Source: Coenobita brevimanus (lineage: Eukaryota > Arthropoda > Malacostraca > Decapoda > Coenobitidae). Taken from it: a stretch of DNA of 64,000 nt. The notes under the pieces were generated by a model that saw only the letters and a program-made list of their open reading frames with translations, had not been told where the DNA came from and made no database searches. The stretch lies in contig CM064715.1 in NCBI GenBank assembly GCA_032717465.1, forward strand, positions 40,210,159 to 40,274,158, given 5' to 3'. Positions 9,774 to 21,934 of the stretch are shown in pieces (within the stretch, counting starts at the first letter, position 1; each line of letters begins with the position of its first letter). Made by a program: the position numbers and the translations under genes.

Positions 9774-11640
9774 TCGGCTTCTCACTCCGCTAAAAATAAT
9801 TTCATCCATATCAAATGCTTTGAACTCTCCGACTCGTTCTTCCCTCTCTTTCTGGCACCTTGCCGAAAACTTTTATAACAGCTTTACCTCATCATCCCTC
9901 CCTCCTCTTTTCCACTCTGATGGCTTTCTAGCTATTTCTTCTACTGATAAAGCAGAACTCTTCACTCAGGCTTTCTCCTCCACTTCCATATTACATGATT
10001 CCGATGCAGTCCCCGCATCTCTTCCCCCCTCTGACTTCCTCATGGCTGACATTAAAAATTCTTCAATTAATGAATTTTCTGCCATCGCTGGCCTCAATAC
10101 TAACAAGGCATATGGGCCTGATGGGGTCCCTGCTGCTGTCTTCAAGAACTGTGCTTCTGTGCCTTCACTCTGCCTAGGTAAACTCTGTTGTCTTTATCTA
10201 TCAACTTGTACCTTCTGGTAGTTTGCTGTCATTCAACCTGTCCCAAAGAAAGGTGACCATTTCCAGCCCTCATACTATCGCCCAATTGCTAACATCATGA
10301 GTTACAAAACGTTTCGAGTCTATTCTTAACCAAAAAAAACTATAAGGCATCATTCCTGTCACAACCTTCATTCCCATCGTCAGTATGGGTTCCGCCAGGG
10401 ACGATCTTCTCACCTTTCAGACTCCTTGTCAACCTCCTTCCGAGACTTTGGCGAAAGCTTTGCTATTGCACTTGACATCTCAAAGGCTTTCGATCGAGTT
10501 GGCATTAATCTTTAATTTCCAGACAACCCCCTTATGGTTTCTAGCCTACGTGTGCCGTCATCTCTAGCTTCCTTTCGGGTCGTTCTATAGTTGCTGCTGT
10601 AAACGACCACCATTCTCCAAGAGCTATCATTAGTGGTGTTCCTCAGGGCTCTGTCCTATCACCAACTCTCCTCCTTTTATTCATCAGTGACCTAAACTGT
10701 ACATCTAACCCCATCCATTCATACTCTGATTACTTCACCCGTGACCTTTTCATTCGCTTTCCACAGCGTCCATCTCAGTGGTTACTTCAGCAAACAAGGG
10801 ATGAGGCTATGGCACACCTAATGTCTGACTTGGCTCATATCGGTGACTGTAGTAAAAATAACGTTGTTTTTAATGCATCAAAAACTCCGTTCTTACATGT
10901 ATCAACCCCACACAATCGTCCACAGGAGTACCCTCTATTTTTTAACAATACACAGCTCAATCCTGAACCGTCTTTAAACATACTTGGGGTGTCATTCTCT
11001 CGGGATTTATCTTGGGAAGAACATATGACCTCTCTTGTAAAATCTGCTTTCAAGAGATTGGGTATGCTGGGCCAACTCCATATCTTCTTTACCCTTTCAC
11101 AGTTGTTGACTTTATACATGGGTTTTATTCGCCCCTGTGTAGAGTACAACTGTGCGGGGAGGCTCCGCACACACGGCTCTTCTCAACAGGATGGAGTCAA
11201 AGGCTTTTTGTTTCATTAACTCTCGTCCTCTTACTGGCTCCCTTCAATCTCTGTCTCTGCACCGCACTTTTGCATCTTTATTTCTTTTCTATCGCTAATT
11301 TAATGGTCACCGCTCCTCTGAACTGTCTTCTTGCATCACTCCACCACTACGGCGAGGATGTAGCATCTGTTGAGCAACAAACTCATCCTTTTTCTGTCCA
11401 ACTCTCTAATGCAAGAGTTAACCGTTACTCCCAGTCCATCATGTATGAAACAGGTCAAATCTGGAACTGTCTTTCTCTCTTTGTTTTTCCTACTGCCTAC
11501 GATCTCCAATCTTTCAAACGCAGTGTGTCCAGGCATCTCGAAATGAGTGGATCTTGGATTTGGCTCTGTTATCTTGTCTTTGTTTTTTCTTGAAGAGAGC
11601 AATTTGCAGGCCCCTGGCCTTTGGTTCCTTGCATAAAAAA
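9774..11640 (+). pseudogene. 5'-truncated dead Jockey retrotransposon copy
   Basis: Collinear with the intact Jockey element at 18713-21999, starting at about codon 411 of its 1015-codon protein and running through the 3' UTR to an A-rich tail at 11633-11640. [15 protein letters not shown] and SPTLLLLFI are readable, but several frameshifts and stops interrupt it (for example at 10219 and 10566). The catalytic YADD has become YSDY (10722-10733), so the second catalytic Asp is lost. The 3' GGCCTTTGGTTCCTT sequence is kept. 5' truncation with an A-tail is the normal outcome of target-primed reverse transcription. It is clearly older than the two intact copies. Confidence 0.9.
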
Positions 11641-12070
11641 CAGCAAAACAAGACTTATGCTTATTAATAGATAAGTACCGTAATTTTCTACTAAATGGAC
11701 ATGACAGCATGAGTCCCAGGTTCTATTTACTGCCATATTAAGTGACTAGCCCTACTAGCCTCATTTCGGTTTGACTTTACAATCCTCTACAATGCTATTT
11801 TTATGTAGTACCTGCAATGTTTCTCGCTACTGCCAGGTTATTTCATACGGATTAGGGTAGATGCCTGGTGATGGTCCAGTACACCTGTCCTCCAGGTCTT
11901 TTTTTTATCTCTTAGTAACTTTTATCTCTTACTCAGATTGATCCTTTATATAACAGTACTACTTCATGCCAGCACTGTTTATATCATGCTGTATATCAGT
12001 ACTGTCTAGTTATCAGCAGTCTTTAAAAGTTTCATTTATTTTATCAAAGCTCTCATTCAAAACTGTTCAT
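11641..12070. other. Unassigned AT-rich stretch
   Basis: No gene, RNA or clear repeat recognised. Confidence 0.5.
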
Positions 12071-12305
12071 CTACCAGTGTATGCAGAAACTCCTCATAAC
12101 TTAGGTCTATAGTGAAGCAAAAATACTATTAAAAGTTCCATGGCTATCTATGGAACAGCTTTGCCAGCTTCTCACAGTTTAGTAAGTTTTATTTAACCAG
12201 TGTATACAGAAGTCCTCATAACTTAGGTCCATAGAGAAGTATAAAAGACAATTAAAGGTTCTTTTGTTACCAGTGGAACAGATTTGCTAGTTTCCCTCCA
12301 GGTTG
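12071..12305. repeat. Two-copy direct repeat, 126-bp period
   Basis: ACCAGTGTATGCAGAAACTC at 12072 recurs as ACCAGTGTATACAGAAGTC at 12198. Both are followed by CTCATAACTTAGGTC, ATTAAARGTTC and GGAACAGMTTTGC. Diverged, no open frame. Confidence 0.7.
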
Positions 12306-12566
12306 GTATGTTTTCTGTCAAGACGTATGAAGAGGCCTGCCTGTGTTATCAAAGCCACTGCTCTTGTCCAAGCCATTTTCAGTGTAGTTAATGGCTATTC
12401 CATTTACATATGTCCCTATTTCAAAGGATAACCAAATACCGATTCCTTTTGCACTATTACCAAGCTATTCTGGCGACTTAATATGCACAATACACTTCAG
12501 TTTCCCCTTGTTTATTACCGATACCAAACAACCAAAATACAGTACAAGTTCCAGGCGCAAATTGAG

Positions 12567-12720
12567 TGGGGCCGTGATGACGGAGTGAGGAAAGCATTGG
12601 CTTGCCAATGCTGACGACCTGGGTTCGATTCCTGGGCAAATATAGGTTTATTTAAAAAAATATGGCAGTGTCCTTATTGGCTTGTCATTGGACGCGGGTT
12701 CGACTCCCGCTTGATATAGA
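12567..12720 (+). mobile_element. tRNA-derived SINE, left palindrome arm
   Basis: A tRNA-like head starts GGGGCCGTGATGACGGAGTG (A-box-like), has a TTGGCTTGCCAA anticodon-arm remnant and a B box GGTTCGATTCC at 12622-12632. A second B-box-like GGTTCGACTCC lies at 12697-12707. The A box resembles Leu/Ser-type tRNAs (GTGGCCGAGTG in the right arm). The anticodon loop is collapsed, so it is not a working tRNA gene. Confidence 0.7.
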
Positions 12721-12931
12721 GGTGATTTGGGGCAGTTTGGCAGCCACATAGTGGTCTGTCAGGGCTAGGGTGGGCAGTCACGTAGTGGCTGTCTGCAAGG
12801 GAGGAATGTAAAAGCAGTACACAGTCTTCAATACATGCATCCACACACACGTGGACACTCCTCACATACACACACAGTCATCACACACACACCCTAAGAC
12901 AGACACATGAGGCTTATACAAAACAGTAGGG

Positions 12932-13020
12932 CTTGGAAAGGAGGGGGGTTTTATTTCAAAGTTCCGAAAAGGGTATACCCTTTTTTGGACTTAGAAATAA
13001 AACCCCCCCTCCTTTCCACG
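12932..13020. repeat. Central hairpin of the palindrome
   Basis: GGAAAGGAGGGGGGTTTTAT at 12936 faces ATAAAACCCCCCCTCCTTTCC at about 12997-13017, with AAGGGTATACCCTT at the centre (about 12968-12981). The stem is almost perfect and better conserved than the outer arms. This is expected if hairpin extrusion and repair homogenise the centre. Confidence 0.85.
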
Positions 13021-13210
13021 CCCCCTGTGTCTGTGTGTCTGTCTTATGTGAGTTAGGTGTGTGTGGGGGTGTTTTGTGTAAATGTGATATGTGTGTGATT
13101 GAAGTGTGTGTCTGTGTGGGTGGGTGTTTTGTGTAAATGTGGTATGTGTGTGACTGAGGTGTGTGTGATGGTGTAAGTGTGAGAGAGTGTGAATGTATGT
13201 ATATGTGCCT
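13020..13210. repeat. GT-rich microsatellite tract
   Basis: Interrupted (GT)n with 60-70 bp repeats of GTTTTGTGTAAATGTG. It is the expanded counterpart of the CA-rich 12840-12905 tract in the other arm. Confidence 0.8.
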
Positions 13211-13289
13211 ACTTTAACATTCCCCCTTACAGGCAGCCACAAACGATTGCCCACCCCACCCCTGACAGACCACTAAGTTACTGCCAAAC

Positions 13290-13450
13290 TGGCCCAGTTT
13301 ACCTCTATATCAACCGGAAGTCGAACCCGGGTCCAATGACAGGCCACTGTCATACTTGTTAAATACTCCTCTAATTTGCCCAGGAGTCGAACCCAGGTCG
13401 TCAGCATTGGCAAGCCAACGCTCTCCTCACTCGGCCACCACGGCCCCACG
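13290..13450 (-). mobile_element. tRNA-derived SINE, right palindrome arm
   Basis: Reverse-oriented copy of the left-arm SINE. On the minus strand it reads GGGGCCGTGGTGGCCGAGTG and then a B box GGTTCGACTCC (13394-13384). A second B box GGTTCGACTTCC lies near 13330-13319. The A box is closer to the Ser/Leu tRNA consensus here than in the left arm. Confidence 0.7.
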
Positions 13451-13530
13451 AGGATTGCGCCCAGAACTTCTACTGTATTTTGGTTGTTTGGTGTCAGTGA
13501 TAAACAAAACGATACTAAGCTCTAATGTGC

Positions 13531-14049
13531 AGGGTAAGTTTCTAAGGAAGAGTTATTACATTCCAGAACCACTTGGAATATTAGAAGACTCATTCAGTGC
13601 TAGTCACGGTGAAGTGAAGAGTATCGTGTATCAACTTACATGTAGGAAGCAAATAAAAACTGGAACATACTAATTGATTTTTTATTTTTTATTTTGAATA
13701 ATTTATAATACTTTCTTTACTACCAATTTGTTATTTTTATTTACCGTGTCTCTGAAGCTCCTACGTTCCACTCTACTGGACCAAATCGTCTGGAATCAAC
13801 TGTAAAGAATATGCTGGTCATGCAAGGGTTAATGCTGTTAGTGTACTAACTTTCTCTGGCTCCTATGACACACTCTCAGCTGAATAAAATAGTCTGGTTT
13901 AACTGGAAATTGCTAGAATTTTCCCGAGCATCAAGCGATTAATAAATGCCTACGTTAGCCCTCTATTCTTGGGAGTACTCTATGTCCCGCTGACCGGGGG
14001 GGGGGGAACTAAGTTATTCGGCTTAGCGTGAGTCATAGGAGCCTGAGAA
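13531..14049. repeat. Inverted pair around the dispersed short motif
   Basis: CTTTCTCTGGCTCCTATGAC (13848) and its near-complement GTCATAGGAGCCTGAGAAAG (14032) form a hairpin. The left side continues into CAGCTGAATAAAATAGTCTGG-like sequence (13877), a reverse copy of the CAGACGATTTTATTCAGCT motif. A run of 12 G lies near 13996. No gene. Confidence 0.6.
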
Positions 14050-14744
14050 AGATAATGCGATACCTTATTCACATTATAATCTCTCCAACTTGATTTATTA
14101 CCTGTAGCAATACATGAACACTAGAATACGATGCTAGTCAACGATGAAATGCAGTGACATGGAAGCAGGAACGTATCATTGTCTCACTCTGCCACTGAGC
14201 TACGGGATATAACCTACAAAAGGAGAAAAAATTCAGCCCAGTTAATCTATAGTTACGACTCAGCATTCAAGATGGAGAGATAGGAGTTTTAAGCCAAACT
14301 GGAGTAAAATGAGTAGTGTCGTCCGCTTGGCTTCTTCCTCCAGCAGCAATGCAGAGGTGGCGCCACCTTGTACGTGGAATGTGGGAATTTCAGACCATTC
14401 AGCACGAGGACGCATATCTGCAATTTTTCGAATTGGATGGGTTAAATAAAAATCTTCCTGAGTCCATACAAAAGACAAGGCTACCCAAAGCTTAATAAAA
14501 TTGTCTGAAGGTTTTAAGAATGTAATAAAAAACGTCTCCATGATCTAAAAACATCTGGACACCTCTGGGACTCGATTCGTAGCGCCTAGAACACAGAGCA
14601 CTATATCTGCTGACGTCATTTTTTACTCCTACTCTGCTAGATCAGACGATTTCAAGCAGCTTAACAAAAAAGTCTTAGGATTGTTGAACAGGAACAGTCT
14701 TTAATAACACCCACACCAAGAATGACTTATATACTTTGTTCAAG
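14050..14744. repeat. Satellite unit 1: head segment
   Basis: About 690 bp of non-repetitive sequence found at the start of every unit of the 14.0-30.7 kb array (also 16190, 22000, 27184, 29086). Landmarks are GATGCTAGTC, CACTCTGCCACTGAGCTACG, GACTCAGCATTCAAGATGG, GGCGCCACCTTG, CCATTCAGCACGAGGACG and AACAGGAACAGTCTTTA. No intact open frame. Confidence 0.85.
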
Positions 14745-16189
14745 CTAATATCACACCCCACCCAACCCCATTCCAAATCCCTGAACCCCCACCCAACTTC
14801 GATTCTACCCCTCTGCACCCCAATCAACATCGCTCGTACCCCACTCCACCCCATTCGAAATCAGGTTCAACCCTGTTGCACTCCACACAACCCCGACCCT
14901 GCCCCATTGCAACAGAAAAAAAAACGATCCTACCCCACTGGACACCACCCAACCCCGCACTCGTCCCTCTACACTCCACACATCCCCGATCCTTCCCCAC
15001 TGCACACCACTGAACCCCAATCCAACCTCACTGCACGCCACCCAATCCCGATCCTACCCCACTGCACCTCACTCAACCCCAATCCTACCCCACTGCACAC
15101 CACCCATCCCAGCTTCTATCCCACTACACTCCACATAAACCTTGATCTACCCCAATGCAGCCCCCCCCAAAAAAAAAAAAATAAAATAAAATAAAACTGT
15201 TCTATATCACTGCACACAACCCACCCCGATCCTATCCCACAGCACCCAACCCAACCCCGATCCTACCCCACTGCATCCACCCAATCCCGATCCTACCCCA
15301 TTGTAACCACCCAACCCCGATCCTACCCCATTACACCCACCTAACCCCGATCCTATCCCACAGCACTCCATACAACCCTGATCCTGCCCCAGTGCACATC
15401 AGCCATCCCTGCTTCTGTCCCACTGCACTCCACACAACCTCGATCCTACCCCAATGCAAAAAAAAAAAAAAAAGAAAAAAAAAAAAGAAAGAAAAGATCC
15501 TACCCCACTTCACCCCACCGAACCCAGATTCTCCTCCACTGCACCCCACCCAACTCAGTTCCTGTCCCACAGTACCCCACCTAACCCCGATGCTATCCCA
15601 GTGCACCCCACCCAACATCGATCCTACCCCACTGCACCCCACCCAATCCCGATCCTACCCAACTGCACCCACTCAACCTCGATCCTTCCTCACTCCACCT
15701 CACCCAACCCCGATCCTACTCTACTGCATCCTCAACCCTTATCCTACCCAATTTAACCCCACTCAACCCAGATCCAACCCCACTGCATCCCACCCAAAAC
15801 CAATCTTAACTCTCTGCACCCCACCCAATCCTGATCCTACCCCACTGCACCCCACCCAACTCTGATCCCACCCCACTGCACCCCGTAGACCCTGATTCAA
15901 CCCCTGTACACCCCACCCAACCCCACTCCAACTCCACTTCACCCCACCCAACCCTGCTCTTACACTACTTAACCCCGCTTCTACCCTACTGCACACCACC
16001 CAACTCCGCTCCTACCCCACTGCAACCCAACATAACCCGGCATTACCCCACAGCACGTCACCCAGTCCCATCCTACCCGACTGCACACCATCCAACACCG
16101 CCATTCCCGCACTGCACCCCATCAAACACCTTTTCTACTTCGTTGCAACCAACCAAACAACATCATTAACTTACTGCATTCCAGCAACA
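14745..16189. repeat. Satellite unit 1: 31-bp minisatellite
   Basis: Tandem copies of a 31-bp unit, CCCCGATCCTACCCCACTG plus CACCCCACCCAA, with A-rich interruptions (15167-15195, 15458-15497). The C-rich plus strand is stop-poor, so the apparent open frames here are artefacts. Confidence 0.95.
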
Positions 16190-17335
16190 CATTAACACTA
16201 AAATGCAATGATAGCCGCGCAGATGTGCTATAGAAAGCATACAGGGAAGCAGTAATGTCTCACTCTGCCACTGATATGAGGGAAATAAGCTACGAAATCA
16301 CGAAATATTAAGCCCAGTTAATCTATAGTTACGACTCAGCATTCAAGATGGAGAGATGGCAATTTTATTTCAAGTTAGTGTAAAAAGAGCAGTGTCGTGT
16401 GCTTGACTTCTTCCCTTTGCATCAATGCAACGATGGAGCCACCTTGCGCGTGAAATGCGGGAATTCCAGGCCATTCAGCACGAGGAAACATATCTAATAT
16501 TTCGAAATTGAGGGATTAGAGATGATTATCACTGAGTCCTTCTGTACCTCATGGATACTTAAAGCTGATTAAAATCTTCTGAAGGTATCAAAAGTATTGG
16601 TAAGAAACAGGGAAGTGAGAATGGAGGTAAAAAATTCGCTGCATGACTGAATTGTGATACCAACTCTAACGTATGGATGTGAAGCTTGGACCCTGTTGGA
16701 TGGACACAAGTCAAGAGTGAGAGCAGTGGAACTGAGTTATTTGAGAGGAGCTTGTGGAGTTACATGGTGAGACATACTGGCAAATGAGGAAGTGAAGGAG
16801 TGTTGTGGTGTGGATGTGGATGTGATAGAGAGGGTTAGAGGATATACAGTGAGGTGGCTTGGCCATGTGGAGAGAATGGAGAACGAGAGACTAACGAGGA
16901 GAATGTATGAGTGAGGTGGAAGGGGGGAGAGGGAGAGGAAGGACAAGGATGAGATGAAGGAATGGAGTGGAGAGGAATATGAGTGAGGTGGATGTGGGCT
17001 GGAAGCAGGGCAGTGAAATGACTGGGAACCAGGCAACATAGAGGCGATTTGTTTGTGGCAATCCCTTACTGTATTAAGGCGTCCGGCAACAGATAGATAG
17101 TACCAAAATTAAATATAAAACATCAACATGATATTAAAACATCTGGACAACTCTTTGACTCAACCCGTATCGCCTAGAACACAGAATACTTATCTGCTGA
17201 CGTGAATTTTTACACTTACTCTGTTAGCTTCAGACGATTTCAAGCAAGTTAAAAAAAATCTTAAGATGAATGAACAGGAACAGTCTTTATTAGCATCCAG
17301 ACTGAGGATGACTCACTTACTTTGTTCAGGCTAAT
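16190..17335. repeat. Satellite unit 2: head segment, with insertion
   Basis: Same head as unit 1 (landmarks at 16296, 16330, 16440, 16470). It is interrupted between about 16590 and 17103 by a retroelement 3' end and resumes with TGATATTAAAACATCTGGAC at 17129. The uninterrupted heads give the empty-site sequence. Confidence 0.85.
16590..17103 (+). mobile_element. 3' end of an RTE-like retrotransposon, (GATA)n tail
   Basis: The plus strand encodes, with a few stops, PTLTYGCEAWTLLDGHKSR, AVELSYLRGACGV and YTVRWLGHVERMENERLTRR. This is the C-terminal RT-associated region of RTE-like non-LTR elements (YGCETW, then LRRACGV, then LRWFGHVERM). It then has a 3' UTR with GGCGATTTGTTTGTGGC and ends AGATAGATAG. 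It is a heavily 5'-truncated insertion into the satellite head. The same 3' UTR occurs reversed at 32842 and 50637. Confidence 0.8.
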
Positions 17336-18712
17336 ATCACAACCCACCCAAACCCACTCCAACCCGTTGCACCCCACCCTATCTCGATTCTACCCCTTTG
17401 CACCCCATTCAAAATCGTTCGTACCCCACTCCACCCAATTCAGTATATGGTCCTACTCTACTGCATCCCACACAACCCTGATCCCACCTCATTACAACCC
17501 CCCCCCAAAAAAAAAAAAAAAAAATATCCTGCCCCACTGCATCCAACCAAATCCCGTTCCTACCCCACTGCACCCACTGCACCCCACCCTACCCCGAGCC
17601 TACCCTACTGCACCCAACCCAGCCCCAATCCTACACCACTGCACTCTACACACCCCGTTCCTACCAAACTGTAACCCATCCAACCCGGATCCTACCCCAC
17701 TGCACCCACCCAACCTCAACCCTACCCCACTGCATCCCACCCAACCCCCCTCTCATATCCCACTGCAGTCCACATAACCATGATCCTACATTACTGCAAC
17801 CCAAAAAAAACGATCCTTCCCCACTTCACCCCACCCAACCCCCCTCTCATATCCCACTGCAGTCCACATAACCATGATCTTACCCTACTACAACCCAAAA
17901 ACTCCGATCCTACCCCACTGCACCTCACCCAACCCCAATCTTACCCCACTGCACATCACCGAACCCCGATCCTATCCCACCTTAACCCACCAACCTGGAT
18001 CCTACACACTGTACACCACCCAGCTCCAATGCTATATCACTGAACCCCACCCAACCCCGATCCCTTCCATTTCACCCCATTCAACCTCTATCCTACTGCA
18101 CTGCACCCCACCCAACTCCACTCCAACCCCATTGCATACCACCCGGTCCTACCCCACTGCACCCCAACCAATCACACTCTTTCTCCACTGCCCCTACTCA
18201 ACCCTACTCCAACCCCACTGCATCCCATCCAACCCCACCCCGGCTCCAGTGCACTCAACCCAATCACGATCCTACCCCAGTGCAACCCCCCAAAAAACGA
18301 TACAACCACACTGCACCCAACCCAAACCCCGACCCTACCCCACTGCACCCCACCCAACCCCGATCCTACCCCACTGCACCAAACCAAACCGCAAACCTAG
18401 TCCACTGAATCCTACCCAACCCCAATCCTACCCAAGTACACTCCACCCAACACTGCTCCAACTCTATTGCACCCCACCCAACTCCACTCCAACCCCCTTG
18501 CACGCAGCCCAACCCTGTTCTTACCCCACCGATCCCGCGTCTGCCCAACTGCACCTTATCCAACCCCGCTCATAGCCCGCTGCACCCTAATGAAAATCGC
18601 CAGTACCCCACTACACCTCAGCCAGTTCCTCCCTACCCGACTGCGCTCCACCCAGCACTGTCGTCCCCTCACTGTATCCAATCAGACACCTCTTCTACCT
18701 CACTGCAACCCA
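17336..18712. repeat. Satellite unit 2: 31-bp minisatellite
   Basis: Same 31-bp CCCCGATCCTACCCCACTG-type repeat as unit 1, with A-rich spots at 17511, 17804 and 18289. It is interrupted at 18712 by the Jockey insertion. No gene. Confidence 0.95.
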
Positions 18713-18853
18713 GGGCAGTACTCCCGAGGTGGATGGAAAGCTGATGACAGGGAGTGCTGGAGCTCCCGTTTCATCAGCCCTCAGGACTAGTTCCTGACCA
18801 TCCCCCTTTGCTGAACTTTTTCAGTGTCTCAGTTACACAGAGAGTAGGCCAGC

Positions 18854-21800
18854 ATGCTCTCCAGTACAAATTTCTCTAACTATCTTCACCAAACTACATG
18901 CACAGTAAACACTACACTTCCTTTTCAAAAATCAACAAAAATGGCGTCTATTAATCAAGCCTCGGAGTCCCCAGGGGGGGGGACCATAAATGCCCCCGCC
19001 ATCTGCCCCTCTCCCGGTGACGACTCGAGGTGCCTGGAACCACTGTCTGACTCTCTTCTTCTTCATTTCTGCAACATTCGCGGCCTTTCATCTAACTTTC
19101 GCTCTATTGAGCACCACCTCTCCTCCTCTAAACCTCACCTTCTTTTTCTGACGGAGACTCAGCTGTCTGAGGCAACCGACAGCAAACCCTTTTCTGTATC
19201 CTCCTACTTTCTCTATACTCATTTCAAAGCCAAAGGTGGCTGTTGTGTATACATACGCAACGACTTATCTTGCTCTCGTGTTCCTGAACTTGATTCTTCT
19301 GAATTCTCCACACTCTGGCTTCGGCTTTCCTGTCATTCTCTGACTAAATATATCTGTGCTGTTTACTTATCCCCTAATTCTACTGACTATCAAAAATTCT
19401 TCGACTATCTTACTTCTACAATGGAACACATTCTGTCCATTTCTCCTTTCTCTGAAATCTCCATTCTTGGAGATTTCAATGTTCACCGCCACCTTTGGCT
19501 CTCCTCTCCTTTCACGGATCCACCTGGTGAACAAGCCTACATCTTTTCTATCCTTAATGACCTAGAGCAGCTTGTACAGCACCCGACCCGAATCCCTGAC
19601 CGCCTTGGAGAGAGCCCAAACATACTTGACCTCTTCCTCACAACTAATCCTTCTGCTTACTCTGTTAATCTTTTCTCTCCGTTGGGCTCCTCCGATCACA
19701 ACCTTATTACCTTAACCTGTCCTATCACTCCGGTACGGCCTGTGGACCCTCCAGGGAAACGTCGTCTGTGGCATTTTGGAGCCGCGAACTGGGAGGCCCT
19801 CAGGCAGTACTTCTTTGATTTTCCCTGGAATGATTATTGCTTCCATGGCCGGGAGCCATCTGAGTGTGCCTCGCGCATTACGGAGGTTATTCTCTCGGGC
19901 ATGGAAGCATACATTCCTTTCTCATATCCTTTGACTAACGCAAGAAAGCCTTGGTTTAATCACGCTTGTTCTAATGCTGTCCGCAACAAGGAGAGGGCCT
20001 ACAAAAGGTACCGGAGCCAACCCACCCCTGAATCACATCATCTTTACGTTTCTGCCCGGAATCGTGCTAAATCTGTTCTTCGCTCTACTAAAAATAATTT
20101 CATCCATACTAAATGCTCTCAACTCTCCAACTCGAATTCTTCCCGCTCCTTCTGGCACCTTGCCAAAAATCTTTCTAACAACTTTACCTCATCATCCTTC
20201 CCTCCTCTTTTCTACTCCGATGGTTCTGTAGCTATTTCTTCTACTGATAAAGCAGATCTCTTCACACAGACTTTCTCCTCCAATTCCACCTTAGACGATT
20301 CCGGTGCTGTTCCTCCATCACTTCTCCCCTCTGACTTCCTCATGGCTGACATTAAAATTTCTTCAGTTGATGTATTTTCTGCCATCACTGGCCTCAGTAC
20401 TAACAAGGCATATGGGCCTGATGGGGTCCCTCCTGTTGTTCTCAAGAACTGTGCTTCTGTGCTTACACCCTGCCTAGGCAAACTCTTTCGCCTTTGTCTG
20501 TCAACTTGTACCTTTCCTTCTTGCTGGAAGTTTGCTCTCATTCAGCCAGTCCCAAAGAAGGGTGACCACTCCCAACCCTCCAACTATCGTCCAATTGCTT
20601 TAACGTCCTGTATTTCAAAAGTTTTTGAGTCAATTCTTAATAGAAAAATTTTAAGGCATCTTTCCTATCACAACCTTCTTTCCGATCGTCAGTATGGGTT
20701 CCGTCAAGGACGCTCCACTGGCGATCTTCTCACCTACCTTTCAGACTCCTGGTCATCCTCCTTTCGGGACTTTGGCGAAAGCTTTGCCATTGCACTTGAC
20801 ATCTCAAAGGCTTTCGATCGAGTCTGGCATAAATCTTTAATTTCCAAACTGCCCTCCTACGGTTTCTATCCTTCTATCTGTGCCTTCATCGCTAGCTTCC
20901 TTTCTGGTCGTTCTATAGCCGCTGTTGTAGACGGCCATCGTTCTTCTCCTAGATCTCTCAACAGTGGTGTTCCTCAGGGCTCTGTCCTATCACCAACTCT
21001 CTTCCTTTTATTCATCAATGATCTTCTAAGCTGTACATCTAACCCTATCCACTCATACGCTGATGACTCCACCCTTCACCTTTCCATTCGGTTCCCGCAA
21101 CGCCCATCTCAACAGTTACTTCAAGAAACAAGGGATGAGGCTATGGCACACCTAATGTCTGACTTGGCTCGTATCGCTGACTGGGGTAAAAATAATATGG
21201 TTGTCTTTAATGCATCTAAGACTCAGTTCTTACACCTATCAACCCGACAAAATCTGCCACAGGTATACCCATTAATGTTTAATAATATTCAGCTTAATCC
21301 TGCATCATCCTTGAACATGCTTGGGGTTTCATTTACTCAGGACTTATCTTGGAAAGATCATATTGCATCTCTTGTAAAATCTGCTTCCAAGAGATTGGGT
21401 GTGCTAAGCCGACTCCGCTCTTTCTTTACCCCTGCGCAATTGTTGACTCTATACAGAGGTTTTATCCGCCCCTGTGTGGAGTACAACTCTCATGTGTGGG
21501 GAGGCTCCCCACATACAGCTCTTCTCAATAGGGTGGAGTCAAAGGCTTTTCGTCTCATTAACTCTCCTCCTCTTACTGACTCCCTTCAACCTCTGTCTCT
21601 TCACCGCACTGTTGCATCTTTATCTCTTTTCTATCGCTACTTTAATGGTCACTGCTCCTCTGAACTGTCTGCTTGCATTCCTCCACCTCTACGACGGGCG
21701 CGTAGCACCCGTCTGGCAGCAAACTCTCATCCCTTTTCTGTCCAACTCTCTAATGCAAGAGTTAACCGTTACTCCCAGTCTTTCATTTATGCAACAGGTC

Positions 21801-21901
21801 AGCTCTGGAACTGTCTCCCTCTGTCTGTATTTCCTGCTGCCTATGATCTCCAGTCTTTCAAACGCAGTGTGTCCAGGCATCTCAAAATGATCGGATCTTG
21901 A
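18854..21901 (+). CDS. Jockey-type endonuclease-reverse transcriptase, copy 1
   Basis: An intact 1015-residue protein that nicks DNA and copies its own mRNA at the nick (target-primed reverse transcription). An APE-type endonuclease occupies about residues 66-290, with CNIRG (Asn74), TET (Glu101), GDFN (206-209) and SDH (280-282). A linker follows, with SFWHLAKN at 432-439. Reverse transcriptase covers about 515-800: GPDGVPP 521-527, RPIAL 579-583, [10 protein letters not shown] 613-622, DISKAFDR with first catalytic Asp649, [10 protein letters not shown] 705-714 and YADD 735-738. A C-terminal domain with [19 protein letters not shown] follows. All catalytic residues are present and there are no internal stops. 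A better Kozak start is Met30 (18941, CAACAAAAATGG), giving 986 residues. Found as similar proteins in crab genomes. Autonomous activity is plausible but no ORF1 partner is present. Confidence 0.93.
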   Translation: MLSSTNFSNYLHQTTCTVNTTLPFQKSTKMASINQASESPGGGTINAPAICPSPGDDSRCLEPLSDSLLLHFCNIRGLSSNFRSIEHHLSSSKPHLLFLTETQLSEATDSKPFSVSSYFLYTHFKAKGGCCVYIRNDLSCSRVPELDSSEFSTLWLRLSCHSLTKYICAVYLSPNSTDYQKFFDYLTSTMEHILSISPFSEISILGDFNVHRHLWLSSPFTDPPGEQAYIFSILNDLEQLVQHPTRIPDRLGESPNILDLFLTTNPSAYSVNLFSPLGSSDHNLITLTCPITPVRPVDPPGKRRLWHFGAANWEALRQYFFDFPWNDYCFHGREPSECASRITEVILSGMEAYIPFSYPLTNARKPWFNHACSNAVRNKERAYKRYRSQPTPESHHLYVSARNRAKSVLRSTKNNFIHTKCSQLSNSNSSRSFWHLAKNLSNNFTSSSFPPLFYSDGSVAISSTDKADLFTQTFSSNSTLDDSGAVPPSLLPSDFLMADIKISSVDVFSAITGLSTNKAYGPDGVPPVVLKNCASVLTPCLGKLFRLCLSTCTFPSCWKFALIQPVPKKGDHSQPSNYRPIALTSCISKVFESILNRKILRHLSYHNLLSDRQYGFRQGRSTGDLLTYLSDSWSSSFRDFGESFAIALDISKAFDRVWHKSLISKLPSYGFYPSICAFIASFLSGRSIAAVVDGHRSSPRSLNSGVPQGSVLSPTLFLLFINDLLSCTSNPIHSYADDSTLHLSIRFPQRPSQQLLQETRDEAMAHLMSDLARIADWGKNNMVVFNASKTQFLHLSTRQNLPQVYPLMFNNIQLNPASSLNMLGVSFTQDLSWKDHIASLVKSASKRLGVLSRLRSFFTPAQLLTLYRGFIRPCVEYNSHVWGGSPHTALLNRVESKAFRLINSPPLTDSLQPLSLHRTVASLSLFYRYFNGHCSSELSACIPPPLRRARSTRLAANSHPFSVQLSNARVNRYSQSFIYATGQLWNCLPLSVFPAAYDLQSFKRSVSRHLKMIGS

Positions 21902-21934
21902 ATTTGGCTCTCTATTGTATTTTGTTTTTCTCTT

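Larger units (their letters stand above)
12484..13530. repeat. Imperfect ~1-kb palindrome (foldback structure)
   Basis: The left arm (about 12484-12970) and right arm (about 12980-13530) are reverse complements over nearly their full length. Matching landmarks are AACCAAAATACAGTA at 12530 against its complement at 13480, a tRNA-like SINE block, AGTGGTCTGTCAGGG at 12749 against 13262-13276, a CA-rich block against a GT-rich block, and the central GGAAAGGAGGGGGGTTTTAT with its complement. The GT side has expanded (13020-13200), which moves the midpoint. Arm identity is about 80-85% by eye. Confidence 0.85.

Noticed and set aside
9820..10221. Separate 133-codon gene
   Set aside because: It is an in-frame remnant of the dead Jockey copy, identical in order to residues 425-560 of the intact protein.
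12567..12642. Possible tRNA gene
   Set aside because: A and B boxes are present, but the anticodon arm is collapsed and the acceptor stem does not close. The sequence recurs reversed at 13450, as a SINE would.
14736..18575. Open frames of 75-233 codons rich in Pro/His/Thr (plus) or Gly/Val/Trp (minus)
   Set aside because: They are products of the 31-bp minisatellite, with no domain, no conserved start and frame slippage between units.
20212..20541. 109-codon minus-strand frame inside Jockey (also at 25390)
   Set aside because: Antisense shadow of the reverse transcriptase gene.
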